Source of the DNA: Euonymus europaeus
Lineage: Eukaryota > Streptophyta > Magnoliopsida > Celastrales > Celastraceae
Assembly: GCA_963580455.1 (NCBI GenBank)
Contig: OY756972.1
Location: forward strand, 14,151,001 to 14,215,000
Direction of reading: 5' to 3'
Length of the DNA: 64,000 bases
Shown piece by piece: positions 24,308 to 36,870 of the stretch (position 1 is the stretch's first letter; each line of letters opens with the position of its first letter). The position numbers and the translations under genes are program-made. The notes under the pieces are model-generated. The model was not told where the DNA came from, did not search any database, and saw only the letters and a list, made by a program, of their open reading frames with translations.

Positions 24308-27300
24308 CGTTGTTCAACTCTCTCTATGGAGGGGCTTTTAACGGTTTCGTCCATTTCTCATAGAAAGTTGTTGTTTTGGAATCGAAATAATCTACGAAGC
24401 TTGTACTCGAAAAATTTGACATATAAGAACAATGAAAATTGTACACCGAGCAACTTTGATGTTCCGAAGTTGCTCAACACTCTCTATGGAGAAGCTTTTA
24501 ACGGTTTGGTCCATTTGTCATAGAAAGTTGGTGTTTTGGCATCGAAATAATCCATGAAGCTTATACTCGAAAAATTTGACATATTAGAACAATAAAAATT
24601 GTACACCGAGCGACTTTGATGGTCCGAAGTTGCTCAACTCTCTCTACGGAGGAGCTTTTAGCAGTTTTATCCATTTGTCATAGAAAGTTGGTGTTTTGGC
24701 ATCGAAATAATCTACGAAGCTTATACTCGTAAAATTTGACATAGAAGAACAATAGAAAGTCTATCCCGAGAAACTTTGATAGTCCGAAGTTGTTCAACTC
24801 CTTCTATGGAGGAGCTTTTAACGGTTTTGTCCATTTGTCATAGAAAGTTGGTGTTTTGGCATCGAAATAGTCAATGAAGCTTATACTCATAAAATTTGAC
24901 ATAGAAGAACAATAGAAAGTCTATCCCGAGAAACTTTGATAGTCCGAAGTTGTTCAACTCTCTCTATGGAGGAGCTTTTAACGGTTTGGTCCATTTGTCA
25001 TAGAAAGTTGGTGTTTTGGAATCAAAATAATCTAGGAAGCTTATACTCGTAAAATTTGACATAGAAGAACAATAAAAAGTTTATCCCGAGCAACTTTGAT
25101 AGTCCGAAGTTGCTCAACTCTCTCTATGGAGGAGCTTTTAACGGGTTTCTCCATTTGTCATAGAAAGTTGGTGTTTTGGCATCGAAATAATCAATGAAGC
25201 TTAAACTCGTAAAATTTAACATAGAAGAAGAATAAAAATTCTATCCCGAGCAACTTTGATTGTCTGAAGTTGCTGAACTCTGTCTTTTGGGGAGGTTTTA
25301 ACGGTTTTGTCCATTTGTCATAGAAAGTTGGTGTTTTAGCTTCGAAATAATCAATGAAGCTTAAACTCGTAAAATTTGACATATAAGAACAATAAAAATT
25401 GTAGACGGAGCAACTTTGAATGTCCGAAGTTGCTCAACTCTCTCTACGGAGGAGCTTTTAACGGTTTCGTCCATTAGTCATAGAAAGTTGGTGTTTTGGC
25501 ATCGAAATAATCTATGAAGCTTATACTCATAAAATTTGACATAGAAGAACAATAGAAAGTCTATCCCGAGAAATTTTGATAGTCCGACGTTGTTCAACTC
25601 TCTCTATGGAGGAGCTTTTAACGGTTTCGTCCATTTCTCATAGAAACGTGTTGTTTTGGCATCGAAATAATCCATGAAGCTTATACTCGAAAAATTTGAC
25701 ATATAAGAACAATAAAAATTGTACAACGAGCAACTTCGATGATCCGAAGTTACCCAACTCTCTCTATGGAGGAGCTTTTAACGGTTTTATCCATTTGTCA
25801 TAGAAAGTTGGTGTTTTGGCATCGAAATAATCAATGAAGCTTAAACTCGTAAAATTTAACATAGAAGAAGAATAAAAATTCTATCCCGAGCAACTTTGAT
25901 TGTCTGAAGTTGCTGAACTCTGTCTTTTGGGGAGCTTTTAACGGTTTTGTCCATTTGTCATAGAAAGTTGGTGTTTTGGCATCGAAATAACCAATGAAGC
26001 TTAAACTCGTAAAATTTGACATATAAGAACAATAAAAATTGTAGACGGAGCAACTTTGAATGTCCGAAGTTGCTCAACTCTCTCTACGGAGGAGCTTTTA
26101 ACGGTTTCGTCCATTAGTCATAGAAAGTTGGTCTTTTGGCATCGAAATAATCTATGAAGCTTATACTCATAAAATTTGACATAGAAGAACAATAGAAAGT
26201 CTATCCCGAGAAACTTTGATAGTCCGACGTTGTTCAACTCTCTCTATGGAGGAGCTTTTAACGGTTTCGTCCATTTCTCATAGAAAGTTGTTGTTTTGGA
26301 ATCGAAATAATCTACGAAGCTTGTACTCGAAAAATTTGACATATAAGAACAATGAAAATTGTACACCGAGCAACTTTGATGTTCCGAAGTTGCTCAACTC
26401 TTTCTACGGAGGAGCTTTTAGCAGTTTTATCCATTTGTCATAGAAAGTTGGTGTTTTGGCATCGAAATAATCTACGAAGCTTATACTCGTAAAATTTGAC
26501 ATAGAAGAACAATAGAAACTCTATCCCGAGAAACTTTGATAGTCCGAAGTTGTTCAACTCTCTCTATGGAGGAGCTTTTAACGGTTTGGTCCATTTGTCA
26601 TAGAAAGTTGGTGTTTTGGAATCAAAATAATCTAGGAAGCTTATACTCTTAAAATTTGACATAGAAGAACAATAAAAAGTTTATCCCGAGCAACTTTGAT
26701 AGTCCGAAGTTGCTCAACTCTCTCTATGGAGGAGCTTTTAACGGGTTTCTCCATTTGTCATAGAAAGTTGGTGTTTTGGCATCGAAATAATCAATGAAGC
26801 TTAAACTCGTAAAATTTAACATAGAAGAAGAATAAAAATTCTATCCCGAGCAACTTTGATTGTCTGAAGTTGCTGAACTCTGTCTTTTGGGGAGCTTTTA
26901 ACGGTTTTGTCCATTTGTCATAGAAAGTTGGTGTTTTGGCATCGAAATAATCAATGAAGCTTAAACTCGTAAAATTTGACATATAAGAACAATAAAAATT
27001 GTAGACGGAGCAACTTCGAATGTCCGAAGTTGCTCAACTCTCTCTACGGAGGAGCTTTTAACGGTTTCGTCCATTAGTCATAGAAAGTTGGTGTTTTGGC
27101 ATCGAAATAATCTATGAAGCTTATACTCATAAAATTTGACATAGAAGAACAATAGAAAGTCTATCCCGAGAAACTCTGATAGTCCGACGTTGTTCAACTC
27201 TCTCTATGGAGGAGCTTTTAACGGTTTCGTCCATTTCTCATAGAAAGGTGTTGTTTTGGCATCGAAATAATCCATGAAGCTTATACTCGAAAAATTTGAC

Positions 27301-27770
27301 ATATAAGAACAATAAAAATTGTACAACGAGCAACTTCGATGATCCGAAGTTGCCCAACTCTCTCTATGGAGGAGCTTTTAACGGTTTTATCCATTTGTCA
27401 TAGAAAGTTGGTGTTTTTGCATCGAAATAATCTACGAAGCATATAATCATAAAATTTGACATATAAGAACAATAAAAATTGTACAACGAGCAACTACGAT
27501 GATCCGAAGTTGCTCAGCTCTCTCCATGGAGGAGCTTTTAACGGTTTTATCCATTTTTCATAGAAAGTTGGTGTTTTGGCATCGAAATAATCTACGAAGC
27601 TTATACTCGTAAAATTTGACATAGAAGAACAATAGAAAGTCTATCCCGAGAAACTTTGATAGTCCGAAGTTGTTCAACTCTCTCTATGGAGGAGCTTTCA
27701 ACGGTTTGGTCCATTTGTCATAGAAAGTTGGTGTTTTTGAATCAAAATAATCTAGGAAGCTTATACTCGT
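24308..27770. repeat. Linker with nested local amplification
   Basis: About 22 monomers in which one segment marked by AATTTAACATAGAAGAAGA, GTCTTTTGGGG and GTAGACGGAGC recurs beginning near 25191, 25831 and 26791 (and earlier at 16395 and 24071). Observed offsets are 1120 (23.69-24.31 to 24.81-25.43 kb), 640 (25.15-25.64 to 25.79-26.28), 1600 (25.15-25.79 to 26.75-27.39) and 1920 (24.30-24.47 to 26.22-26.39), all multiples of 160. Varying step sizes point to successive unequal exchanges rather than one regular HOR. Confidence 0.75.
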
Positions 27771-30700
27771 AAAATTTGACATATAAGAACAATAAAAATT
27801 GTACAACGAGCAACTTCGATGGTCCGAAGTTGCTCATCTCTCTCTATGGAGGAGCTTTTAACGGTTTTATCCATTTGTCATAGAAAGTTGGTGTTTTGGC
27901 ATCGAAATAATCTACGAAGCTTATACTCGTAAAATTTGACATAAAACAACAATGAAAAGTCTATCCTGAGCAACTTTGGTAGTCCGAAGTTGCTCAACAC
28001 TCTCTATGGAGGAGCTTTTAACAATTTCGTCCATTTGTCATAGAAAGTTGTTGTTTTGGCATCGAAATAATCCATGAAGCTTATACTCGAAAAATTTGAC
28101 ATATAAGAACAATAAAAATTGTACACCGAGCGACTTCGATGGTCCGAAGTTGCTCAACTCTCTCTACGGAGGAGCTTTTAGCGGTTTTATCCATTTGTCA
28201 TAGAAAGTTGGTGTTTTGGCATCGAAATAATCTACGAAGCTTATACTCGTAAAATTTGATATAAAACAACAATAAAAAGTATATCCCGAGCAACTTTGGT
28301 AGTCCGAAGTTGCTCAACTCTCTCTATGGAGGAGCTTTTAACGGTTTCGTCCATTTGTCATAGAAAGTTGGTGTTTTGGCATCGAAATAATCTAGGAAGC
28401 TTATACTCATAAAATTTGACATAGAAGAACAATAAAAAGTCTATCGCGAGAAACTTTGATAGTCCGAAGTTGCTCAACTCTCTCTATGGAGGAGCTTTTA
28501 ACGGGTTTCTCCATTTGTCATAGAAAGTTGGTGTTTTGGCATCGAAATAATCTATGAAGATTAAACTCGTAAAATTTGACATATAAGAACAATAAAAATT
28601 GTACACCGACCAACTTTGATGGTCCGAAGTTGCTCAACTCTCTCTACGGAGGAGCTTTTAACGGTTTTGTCCATTTGTCATTGAAAGTTGGTGTTTTAGC
28701 ATCGAAATAATCCGTGAATCTTATACTCGAAAAATTTGACATATAAGAACAATAAAAATTGTACAACGAGCAACTTCGATGGTCCGAAGTTGCTCAACTC
28801 TCTCTATGGAGGAGCTTTTAACGGTTTTTTCCATTTGTCATTGAAATTTGGCGTTTTGGCATCGAAATAATCTACGAAGCTTATACTCGTAAAATTTGAC
28901 ATAAAACAACAATGAAAAGTCTATCCTGAGCAACTTTGATAGTCCGAAGTTGATCAATACTCTCTATGGAGGAGCTTTTAACAATTTCGTCCATTTGTCA
29001 TAGAAAGTTGTTGTTTTGGCATCGAAATAATCTACGAAGCTTGTACTCGAAAAATTTGACATATAAGAACAATGAAAATTGTACACCGAGCAACTTTGAT
29101 GTTCCGAAGTTGCTCAACACTCTCTATGGAGAAGCTTTTAACGGTTTGGTCCATTTGTCATAGAAAGTTGGTGTTTTGGCATCGAAATAATCCATGAAGC
29201 TTATACTCGAAAAATTTGACATATTAGAACAATAAAAATTGTACACCGAGCGACTTTGATGGTCCGAAGTTGCTCAACTCTCTCTACGGAGGAGCTTTTA
29301 GCAGTTTTATCCATTTGTCATAGAAAGTTGGTGTTTTGGCATCGAAATAATCTACGAAGCTTATACTCGTAAAATTTGACATATAAGAACAATAAAAAGT
29401 ACATCGAGCAACTTTGATGGTCCGAAATTGCTCAACTCTCTCTATGGAGGAGCTTTTAACGGTTTCGTCCATTTGTCATAGAAAGTTGGTGTTTTGGCAT
29501 CGAAATAATCTATGAAGCTTATACTCGTAAAATTTGACATATAAGAACAATAAAAATTATACACCGAGCAACCTTGATGGTGCGAAGTTTCTCATCTCTC
29601 TCTAACGGGGAGCTTTTAACGGTTTTATCCATTTGTCATAGAAAGTTGGTGTTTTGGCTTCGAAATAATCTTGGAAGCTTGTATTAATAAAATTTTACAT
29701 AGAAGAACAATAAAAAGTGTACATAGAGCAACTTTGATGGTAAGAAGTTGCTCAACTCTTTCTATGGAGGAGCTTTTAACGGTTTTGTCCATTTGTCATA
29801 GAAAGTTGGTGTTTTGGCACCGAAATAATCTATGAAGCTTATACTCATAAAATTCGACATATAAGAACAATAAAAAGTGTACACCGAGCAACTTTGATGG
29901 TCCGAAGTTGCTCAACTCTCTCTATGTAAGAGCTTTTAACGGTTTTGTCCATTTGTCATACAAAGTTGGTGTTTTGGCATCCAAATAATCTAGGAAACTT
30001 ATACTCGTAAAATTTGACATATAGGAACAATAAAAATTGTACACCGAGCAACTTTGATGTTCCGAAGTTGTTCAACTCTCTCTATGGAGAAGCTTTTAAC
30101 GGTTTGGTCCATTTGTCATAGAAACTTGGTGTTTTGGAATCAAAATAATCTAGGAAGCTTATACTCATAAAATTTGACATAGAAGAACAGTAAAAAGTTT
30201 ATCCCGAGAAACTTTGATAGTCCGAAGTTGCTCAACTCTCACTATGGAGGAGCTTTTAACGGGTTTCTCTATTTGTCATAGAAAGTTGGTGTTTTGGCAT
30301 CGAAATAATCTATGAAGATAAACTCGTAAAATTTGACATATAAGAACAATAAAAATTGTACACCGACCAACTTTGATGGTCCGAAGTTGCTCAACTCTCT
30401 CTACGGAGGAGCTTTTAATGGTTTTGTCCATTTGTCATTGAAAGTTGGTGTTTTAGCATCGAAATAATCTATGAATCTTATACTCTTAAAATTTGACATA
30501 TAAGAAAAATAAAAATTGTACACCGAGCAACTTCCGTGGTCCGAAGTTGCTCAACTTTCTCTATGGAGGAGCTTTTAACGGTTTTGTCCATTTGTCATAG
30601 AAAGTAGGTATTTTGGCATCGAAATAATCTATGACGCTTATACTCAAAAAATTTGACATATAAGAACAAATTTTTTTTTTACACTGATCAACTTTGATGG

Positions 30701-31826
30701 TCTGAAGTTGCTCAACTCGGTCTATGGAGGAGCTTTTAACGGTTTTGTCCATTTATCATAGAAAAGTTGGTGTTTTGGCATCCAAATAATCTAGGAAACT
30801 TATACTCGTAAAATTTGACATATAAGAACAATAAAAATTGTACACCGAGCAACTTTGATGTTCCGAAGTTGGTCAACTCTCTCTATGGAGGAGCTTTTAA
30901 CGGTTTGGTCCATTTGTCATAGAAAGTTTGTGTTTTGGAATCAAAATAATCTAGGTAGCTTATACTCGTAAAATTTGACATAGAAGAACAATAAAAAGTC
31001 TATCCCGAGCAACTTTGATAGTCCGAAGTTGCTCAACTCTCTCTATGGAGGAGCTTTTAACGGGTTTCTCCATTTGTCATAGAAAGTTGGTGTTTTGGCA
31101 TCGAAATAATCAATGAAGCTTAAACTCGTAAAATTTGACATAGAAGAACAATAAAAAATCTATCCCGAGCAACTTTGATGGTTTGAAGTTGCTTAACTCT
31201 GTCTTTTGGGGAGCTTTTAACGGTTTTGTCCATTTGTCATAGAAAGTTGGTGTTTTGGCATCGAAATAGTCAATGAAGCTTATACTCATAAAATTTGACA
31301 TAGAAGAACAATAGAAAGTCTATCCCGAGAAACTTTGATAGTCCGAAGTTGTTCAACTCTCTCTATGGAGGAGCTTTTAACGGTTTGGTCCATTTGTCAT
31401 AGAAAGTTGGTGTTTTGGAATCAAAATAATCTAGGAAGCTTATACTCGTAAAATTTGACATAGAAGAACAATAAAAAGTTTATCCCGAGCAACTTTGATA
31501 GTCCGAAGTTGCTCAACTCTCTCTATGGAGGAGCTTTTAACGGGTTTCTCCATTTGTCATAGAAAGTTGGTGTTTTGGCATCGAAATAATCAATGAAGCT
31601 TAAACTCGTAAAATTTAACATAGAAGAAGAATAAAAATTCTATCCCGAGCAACTTTGATTGTCTGAAGTTGCTGAACTCTGTCTTTTGGGGAGCTTTTAA
31701 CGGTTTTGTCCATTTGTCATAGAAAGTTGGTGTTTTGGCATCGAAATAATCAATGAAGCTTAAACTCGTAAAATTTGACATATAAGAACAATAAAAATTG
31801 TAGACGGAGCAACTTTGAATGTCCGA
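27771..31826. repeat. Super-repeat block, copy C (4.1 kb)
   Basis: Matches copy B from about 20412 onwards: offset 7359 up to about 30310, then 7519 to 31826. The 160-bp step is one extra monomer at about 30335-30494 (TTTTAGCATCG, GAATCTTATACTCTTAAA). That monomer also exists at about 8.6-8.75 and 37.9-38.0 kb, so copies A and B most likely lost it. C ends at the same TGTCCGA edge as A and B. Confidence 0.85.
30671..30680. repeat. T-tract monomer marker (T10)
   Basis: T10 in copy C, 7519 bp after the T-tract of copy B. Confidence 0.85.
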
Positions 31827-32710
31827 AGTTGCTCAACTCTCTCTACGGAGGAGCTTTTAACGGTTTCGTCCATTAGTCATAGAAAGTTGGTGTTTTGGCA
31901 TCGAAATAATCTATGAAGCTTATACTCATAAAATTTGACATAGAAGAACAATAGAAAGTCTATCCCGAGAAACTTTGATAGTACGACGTTGTTCAACTCT
32001 CTCTATGGAGGAGCTTTTAACGGTTTCGTCCATTTCTCATAGAAAGGTGTTGTTTTGGCATCGAAATAATCCATGAAGCTTATACTCGAAAAATTTGACA
32101 TATAAGAACAATAAAAATTGTACAACGAGCAACTACGATGATCCGAAGTTGCTCAGCTCTCTCTATGGAGGAGCTTTTAACGGTTTTATCCATTTTTCAT
32201 AGAAAGTTGGTGTTTTGGCATCGAAATAATCTACGAAGCTTATACTCGTAAAATTTGACATAGAAGAACAATAGAAAGTCTATCCCGAGAAACTTTGATA
32301 GTCCGAAGTTGTTCAACTCTCTCTATGGAGGAGCTTTTAACGGTTTGGTCCATTTGTCATAGAAAGTTGGTGTTTTTGAATCAAAATAATCTAAGAAGCT
32401 TATACTCGTAAAATTTGACATAGAAGAACAATAAAAAGTTTATCCCGATCAACTTTGATAGTCCGAAGTTGCTCAACTCTCTCTATGGAGGAGCTTTTAA
32501 CGGGTTTCTCCATTTGTCATAGAAAGTTGGTGTTTTGGCATCGAAATAATAAATGAAGCTTAAACTCGTAAAATTTGACATAGAAGAACAATAAAAATTC
32601 TATCCCGAGCAACTTTGATTGTCTGAAGTTGCTTAACTCTGTCTTTTGGGGAGCTTTTAACGGTTTTGTCCATTTGTCATAGAAAGTTGGTGTTTTGGCA
32701 TCGAAATAAT
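31827..32710. repeat. Linker monomers
   Basis: Five to six monomers resembling 27.03-27.75 kb: CCATTAGTCATAG, GACGTTGTTC, GAAAGGTGTTG and CAACTACGATGATCC occur in the same order in both places. They end with the GTCTTTTGGGG monomer. No gene or other element. Confidence 0.72.
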
Positions 32711-35700
32711 CAATGAAGCTTAAATTCGTAAAATTTGACATATAAGAACAATAAAAATTGTAGACGGAGCAACTTTGATGGTCCGAAGTTGCTCAACTCT
32801 CTCTATGGATGAGCTTTTAACGGTTTTGTCCATTTCTCATAGAAAGGTGTTGTTTTGGCATCGAAATAATCCATGAAGCTTATACTCGAAAAATTTGACA
32901 TATAAGAACAATAAAAATTGTACAACGAGCAACTTCGATGATCCGAAGTTGCCCAACTCTCTCTATGGAGGAGCTTTTAACGGTTTTATCCATTTGTCAT
33001 AGAAAGTTGGTGTTTTTGCATCGAAATAATCTATGAAGCATATAATCATAAAATTTGACATATAAGAACAATAAAAATTGTACAACGAGCAACTTCGATG
33101 ATCCGAAGTTGCTCAGCTCTCTCTATGGAGGAGCTTTTAACGGTTTTATCCATTTGTCATTGAAAGTTGGTGTTTTGGCATCGAAATAATCTACGAAGCT
33201 TATACTCGTAAAATTTGACATAAAACAACAATGAAAAGTCTATCCTGAGCAACTTTGGTAGTCCGAAGTTGCTCAACACTCTCTATGGAGGAGCTTTTAA
33301 CAATTTCGTCCATTTGTCATAGAAAGTTGTTGTTTTGGCATCGAAATAATCCATGAAGCTTATACTCGAAAAATTTGACATATAAGAACAATAAAAATTG
33401 TACACTGAGCGACTTTGATGGTCCAAAGTTGCTCAACTCTCTCTACGGAGGAGCTTTTAGCGGTTTTATCCATTTCTCGTAGAAAGTTGGTGTTTTGGCA
33501 TCGAAATAATCTACGAAGCTTATACTCGTAAAATTTGACATAAAACAACAATAAAAAGTATATCCCGAGCAACTTTGGTAGTCTGAAGTTGCTCAACTCT
33601 CTCTATGGAGGAGCTTTTAACGGTTTCGTCCATTTGTCATAGAAAGTTGGTGTTTTAGCATCGAAATAATCTATGAAGCTTATACTCGTAAAATTTGACA
33701 TATAAGAACAATAAAAATTGTACACCGAGCAACTTTGATGGTGCGAAGTTGCTCATCTCTCTCTATCGAGGAGCTTTTAACGGTTTTATCCATTTGTCAT
33801 AGAAAGTTGGTGTTTTGGCTTCGAAATAATCTTGGAAGCTTGTATTAATAAAATTTTACATAGAAGAACAATAAAAAGTGTACATAGAGCAACTTTGATG
33901 GTAAGAAGTTGCTCAACTCTTTCTATGGAGGAGCTTTTAACGGTTTTGTCCATTTGTCATAGAAAGTTGGTGTTTTGGCACCGAAATAATCTATGAAGCT
34001 TATACTCATAAAATTCGACATATAAGAACAATAAAAAGTGTACACCGAGCAACTTTGATGGTCCGAAGTTGCTCAACTCTCTCTATGTAAGAGCTTTTAA
34101 CGGTTTTGTCCATTTTTCATAGAAAGTTGGTGTTTTGGCATCCAAATAATCTATGAAGCTTATACTCGTAAAATTTGACATATAATAACAATAAAAATTG
34201 TACACCGAGCAACTTTGATGGTACGAAGTTGCTCAACTCTCTCTACGGAGGAGCTTTTAACGGTTTTGTCCATTTGTCATTGAAAGTTGGTGTTTTAGCA
34301 TCGAAATAATCCAAGAAGCTTATACTCGAAAAATTTGACATATATGAACAATAAAAATTGTACAACGAGCAACTTCGATGGTCTGAAGTTGCTCAACTCT
34401 CTTTATGGAGGAGCTTTTAACGGTTTTATCCATTTGTCATAGAAATTTGGTGTTTTGGCATCGAAATAATCTACGAAGCTTTTACTCGTAAAATTTGACA
34501 TAAAACAACAATGAAAAGTCTATCCTGAGCAACTTTGGTAGTCCGAAGTTGCTCAACACTCTCTATGGAGGAGCTTTTTACAATTTCGTCCATTTGTCAT
34601 AGAAAGTTGTTGTTTTGGCATCGAAATAATCCATGAAGCTTATACTCTAAAAATTTGACATATTAGAACAATAAAAATTGTACACCGAGCGACTTTGATG
34701 GTCCGAAGTTGCTCAACTCTCTCTACGGAGGAGCTTTTAGCGGTTTTATCCATTTGTCATAGAAAGTTGGTGTTTTGGCATCGAAATAATCAATGAAGCT
34801 TAAATTCGTAAAATTTGACATATAAGAACAATAAAAATTGTAGACGGAGCAACTTTGATGGTCCGAAGTTGCTCAACTCTCTCTATGGATGAGCTTTTAA
34901 CGGTTTTGTCCATTTCTCATAGAAAGGTGTTGTTTTGGCATCGAAATAATCCATGAAGCTTATACTCGAAAAATTTGACATATAAGAACAATAAAAATTG
35001 TACAACGAGCAACTTCGATGATCCGAAGTTGCCCAACTCTCTCTATGGAGGAGCTTTTAACGGTTTTATCCATTTGTCATAGAAAGTTGGTGTTTTTGCA
35101 TCGAAATAATCTATGAAGCATATAATCATAAAATTTGACATATAAGAACAATAAAAATTGTACAACGAGCAACTTCGATGATCCGAAGTTGCTCAGCTCT
35201 CTCTATGGAGGAGCTTTTAACGGTTTTATCCATTTGTCATTGAAAGTTGGTGTTTTGGCATCGAAATAATCTACGAAGCTTATACTCGTAAAATTTGACA
35301 TAAAACAACAATGAAAAGTCTATCCTGAGCAACTTTGGTAGTCCGAAGTTGCTCAACACTCTCTATGGAGGAGCTTTTAACAATTTCGTCCATTTGTCAT
35401 AGAAAGTTGTTGTTTTGGCATCGAAATAATCCATGAAGCTTATACTCGAAAAATTTGACATATAAGAACAATAAAAATTGTACACTGAGCGACTTTGATG
35501 GTCCAAAGTTGCTCAACTCTCTCTACGGAGGAGCTTTTAGCGGTTTTATCCATTTCTCGTAGAAAGTTGGTGTTTTGGCATCGAAATAATCTACGAAGCT
35601 TATACTCGTAAAATTTGACATAAAACAACAATAAAAAGTATATCCCGAGCAACTTTGGTAGTCTGAAGTTGCTCAACTCTCTCTATGGAGGAGCTTTTAA

Positions 35701-36870
35701 CGGTTTCGTCCATTTGTCATAGAAAGTTGGTGTTTTAGCATCGAAATAATCTATGAAGCTTATACTCGTAAAATTTGACATATAAGAACAATAAAAATTG
35801 TACACCGAGCAACTTTGATGGTGCGAAGTTGCTCATCTCTCTCTATCGAGGAGCTTTTAACGGTTTTATCCATTTGTCATAGAAAGTTGGTGTTTTGGCT
35901 TCGAAATAATCTTGGAAGCTTGTATTAATAAAATTTTACATAGAAGAACAATAAAAAGTGTACATAGAGCAACTTTGATGGTAAGAAGTTGCTCAACTCT
36001 TTCTATGGAGGAGCTTTTAACGGTTTTGTCCATTTGTCATAGAAAGTTGGTGTTTTGGCACCGAAATAATCTATGAAGCTTATACTCATAAAATTCGACA
36101 TATAAGAACAATAAAAAGTGTACACCGAGCAACTTTGATGGTCCGAAGTTGCTCAACTCTCTCTATGTAAGAGCTTTTAACGGTTTTGTCCATTTTTCAT
36201 AGAAAGTTGGTGTTTTGGCATCCAAATAATCTATGAAGCTTATACTCGTAAAATTTGACATATAAGAACAATAAAAATTGTACACCGAGCAACTTTGATG
36301 GTACGAAGTTGCTCAACTCTCTCTACGGAGGAGCTTTAAACGGTTTTGTCCATTTGTCATTGAAAGTTGGTGTTTTAGCATCGAAATAATCCAAGAAGCT
36401 TATACTCGAAAAATTTGACATATATGAACAATAAAAATTGTACAACGAGCAACTTCGATGGTCTGAAGTTGCTCAACTCTCTTTATGGAGGAGCTTTTAA
36501 CGGTTTTATCCATTTGTCATAGAAATTTGGTGTTTTGGCATCGAAATAATCTACGAAGCTTTTACTCGTAAAATTTGACATAAAACAACAATGAAAAGTC
36601 TATCCTGAGCAACTTTGGTAGTCCGAAGTTGCTCAACACTCTCTATGGAGGAGCTTTTTACAATTTCGTCCATTTGTCATAGAAAGTTGTTGTTTTGGCA
36701 TCGAAATAATCCATGAAGCTTATACTCTAAAAATTTGACATATTAGAACAATAAAAATTGTACACCGAGCGACTTTGATGGTCCGAAGTTGCTCAACTCT
36801 CTCTACGGAGGAGCTTTTAGCGGTTTTATCCATTTGTCATAGAAAGTTGGTGTTTTGGCATCGAAATAAT
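32711..36870. repeat. HOR of 2080 bp (13 monomers), two copies
   Basis: 32711-34790 and 34791-36870 match at an offset of exactly 2080. I found only two differences by eye: T for G at 34186 against 36266, and A for T at 36338 against 34258. Rare markers present in both are TAAATTCGTAAAATTTG, GAAGCATATAATCATAAA, CATTTCTCGTAGAAAG, GCTTTTTACAATTTC and GAAGCTTTTACTCG. This is the youngest-looking duplication in the window. Outside these limits the two flanks diverge at once. Confidence 0.93.
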
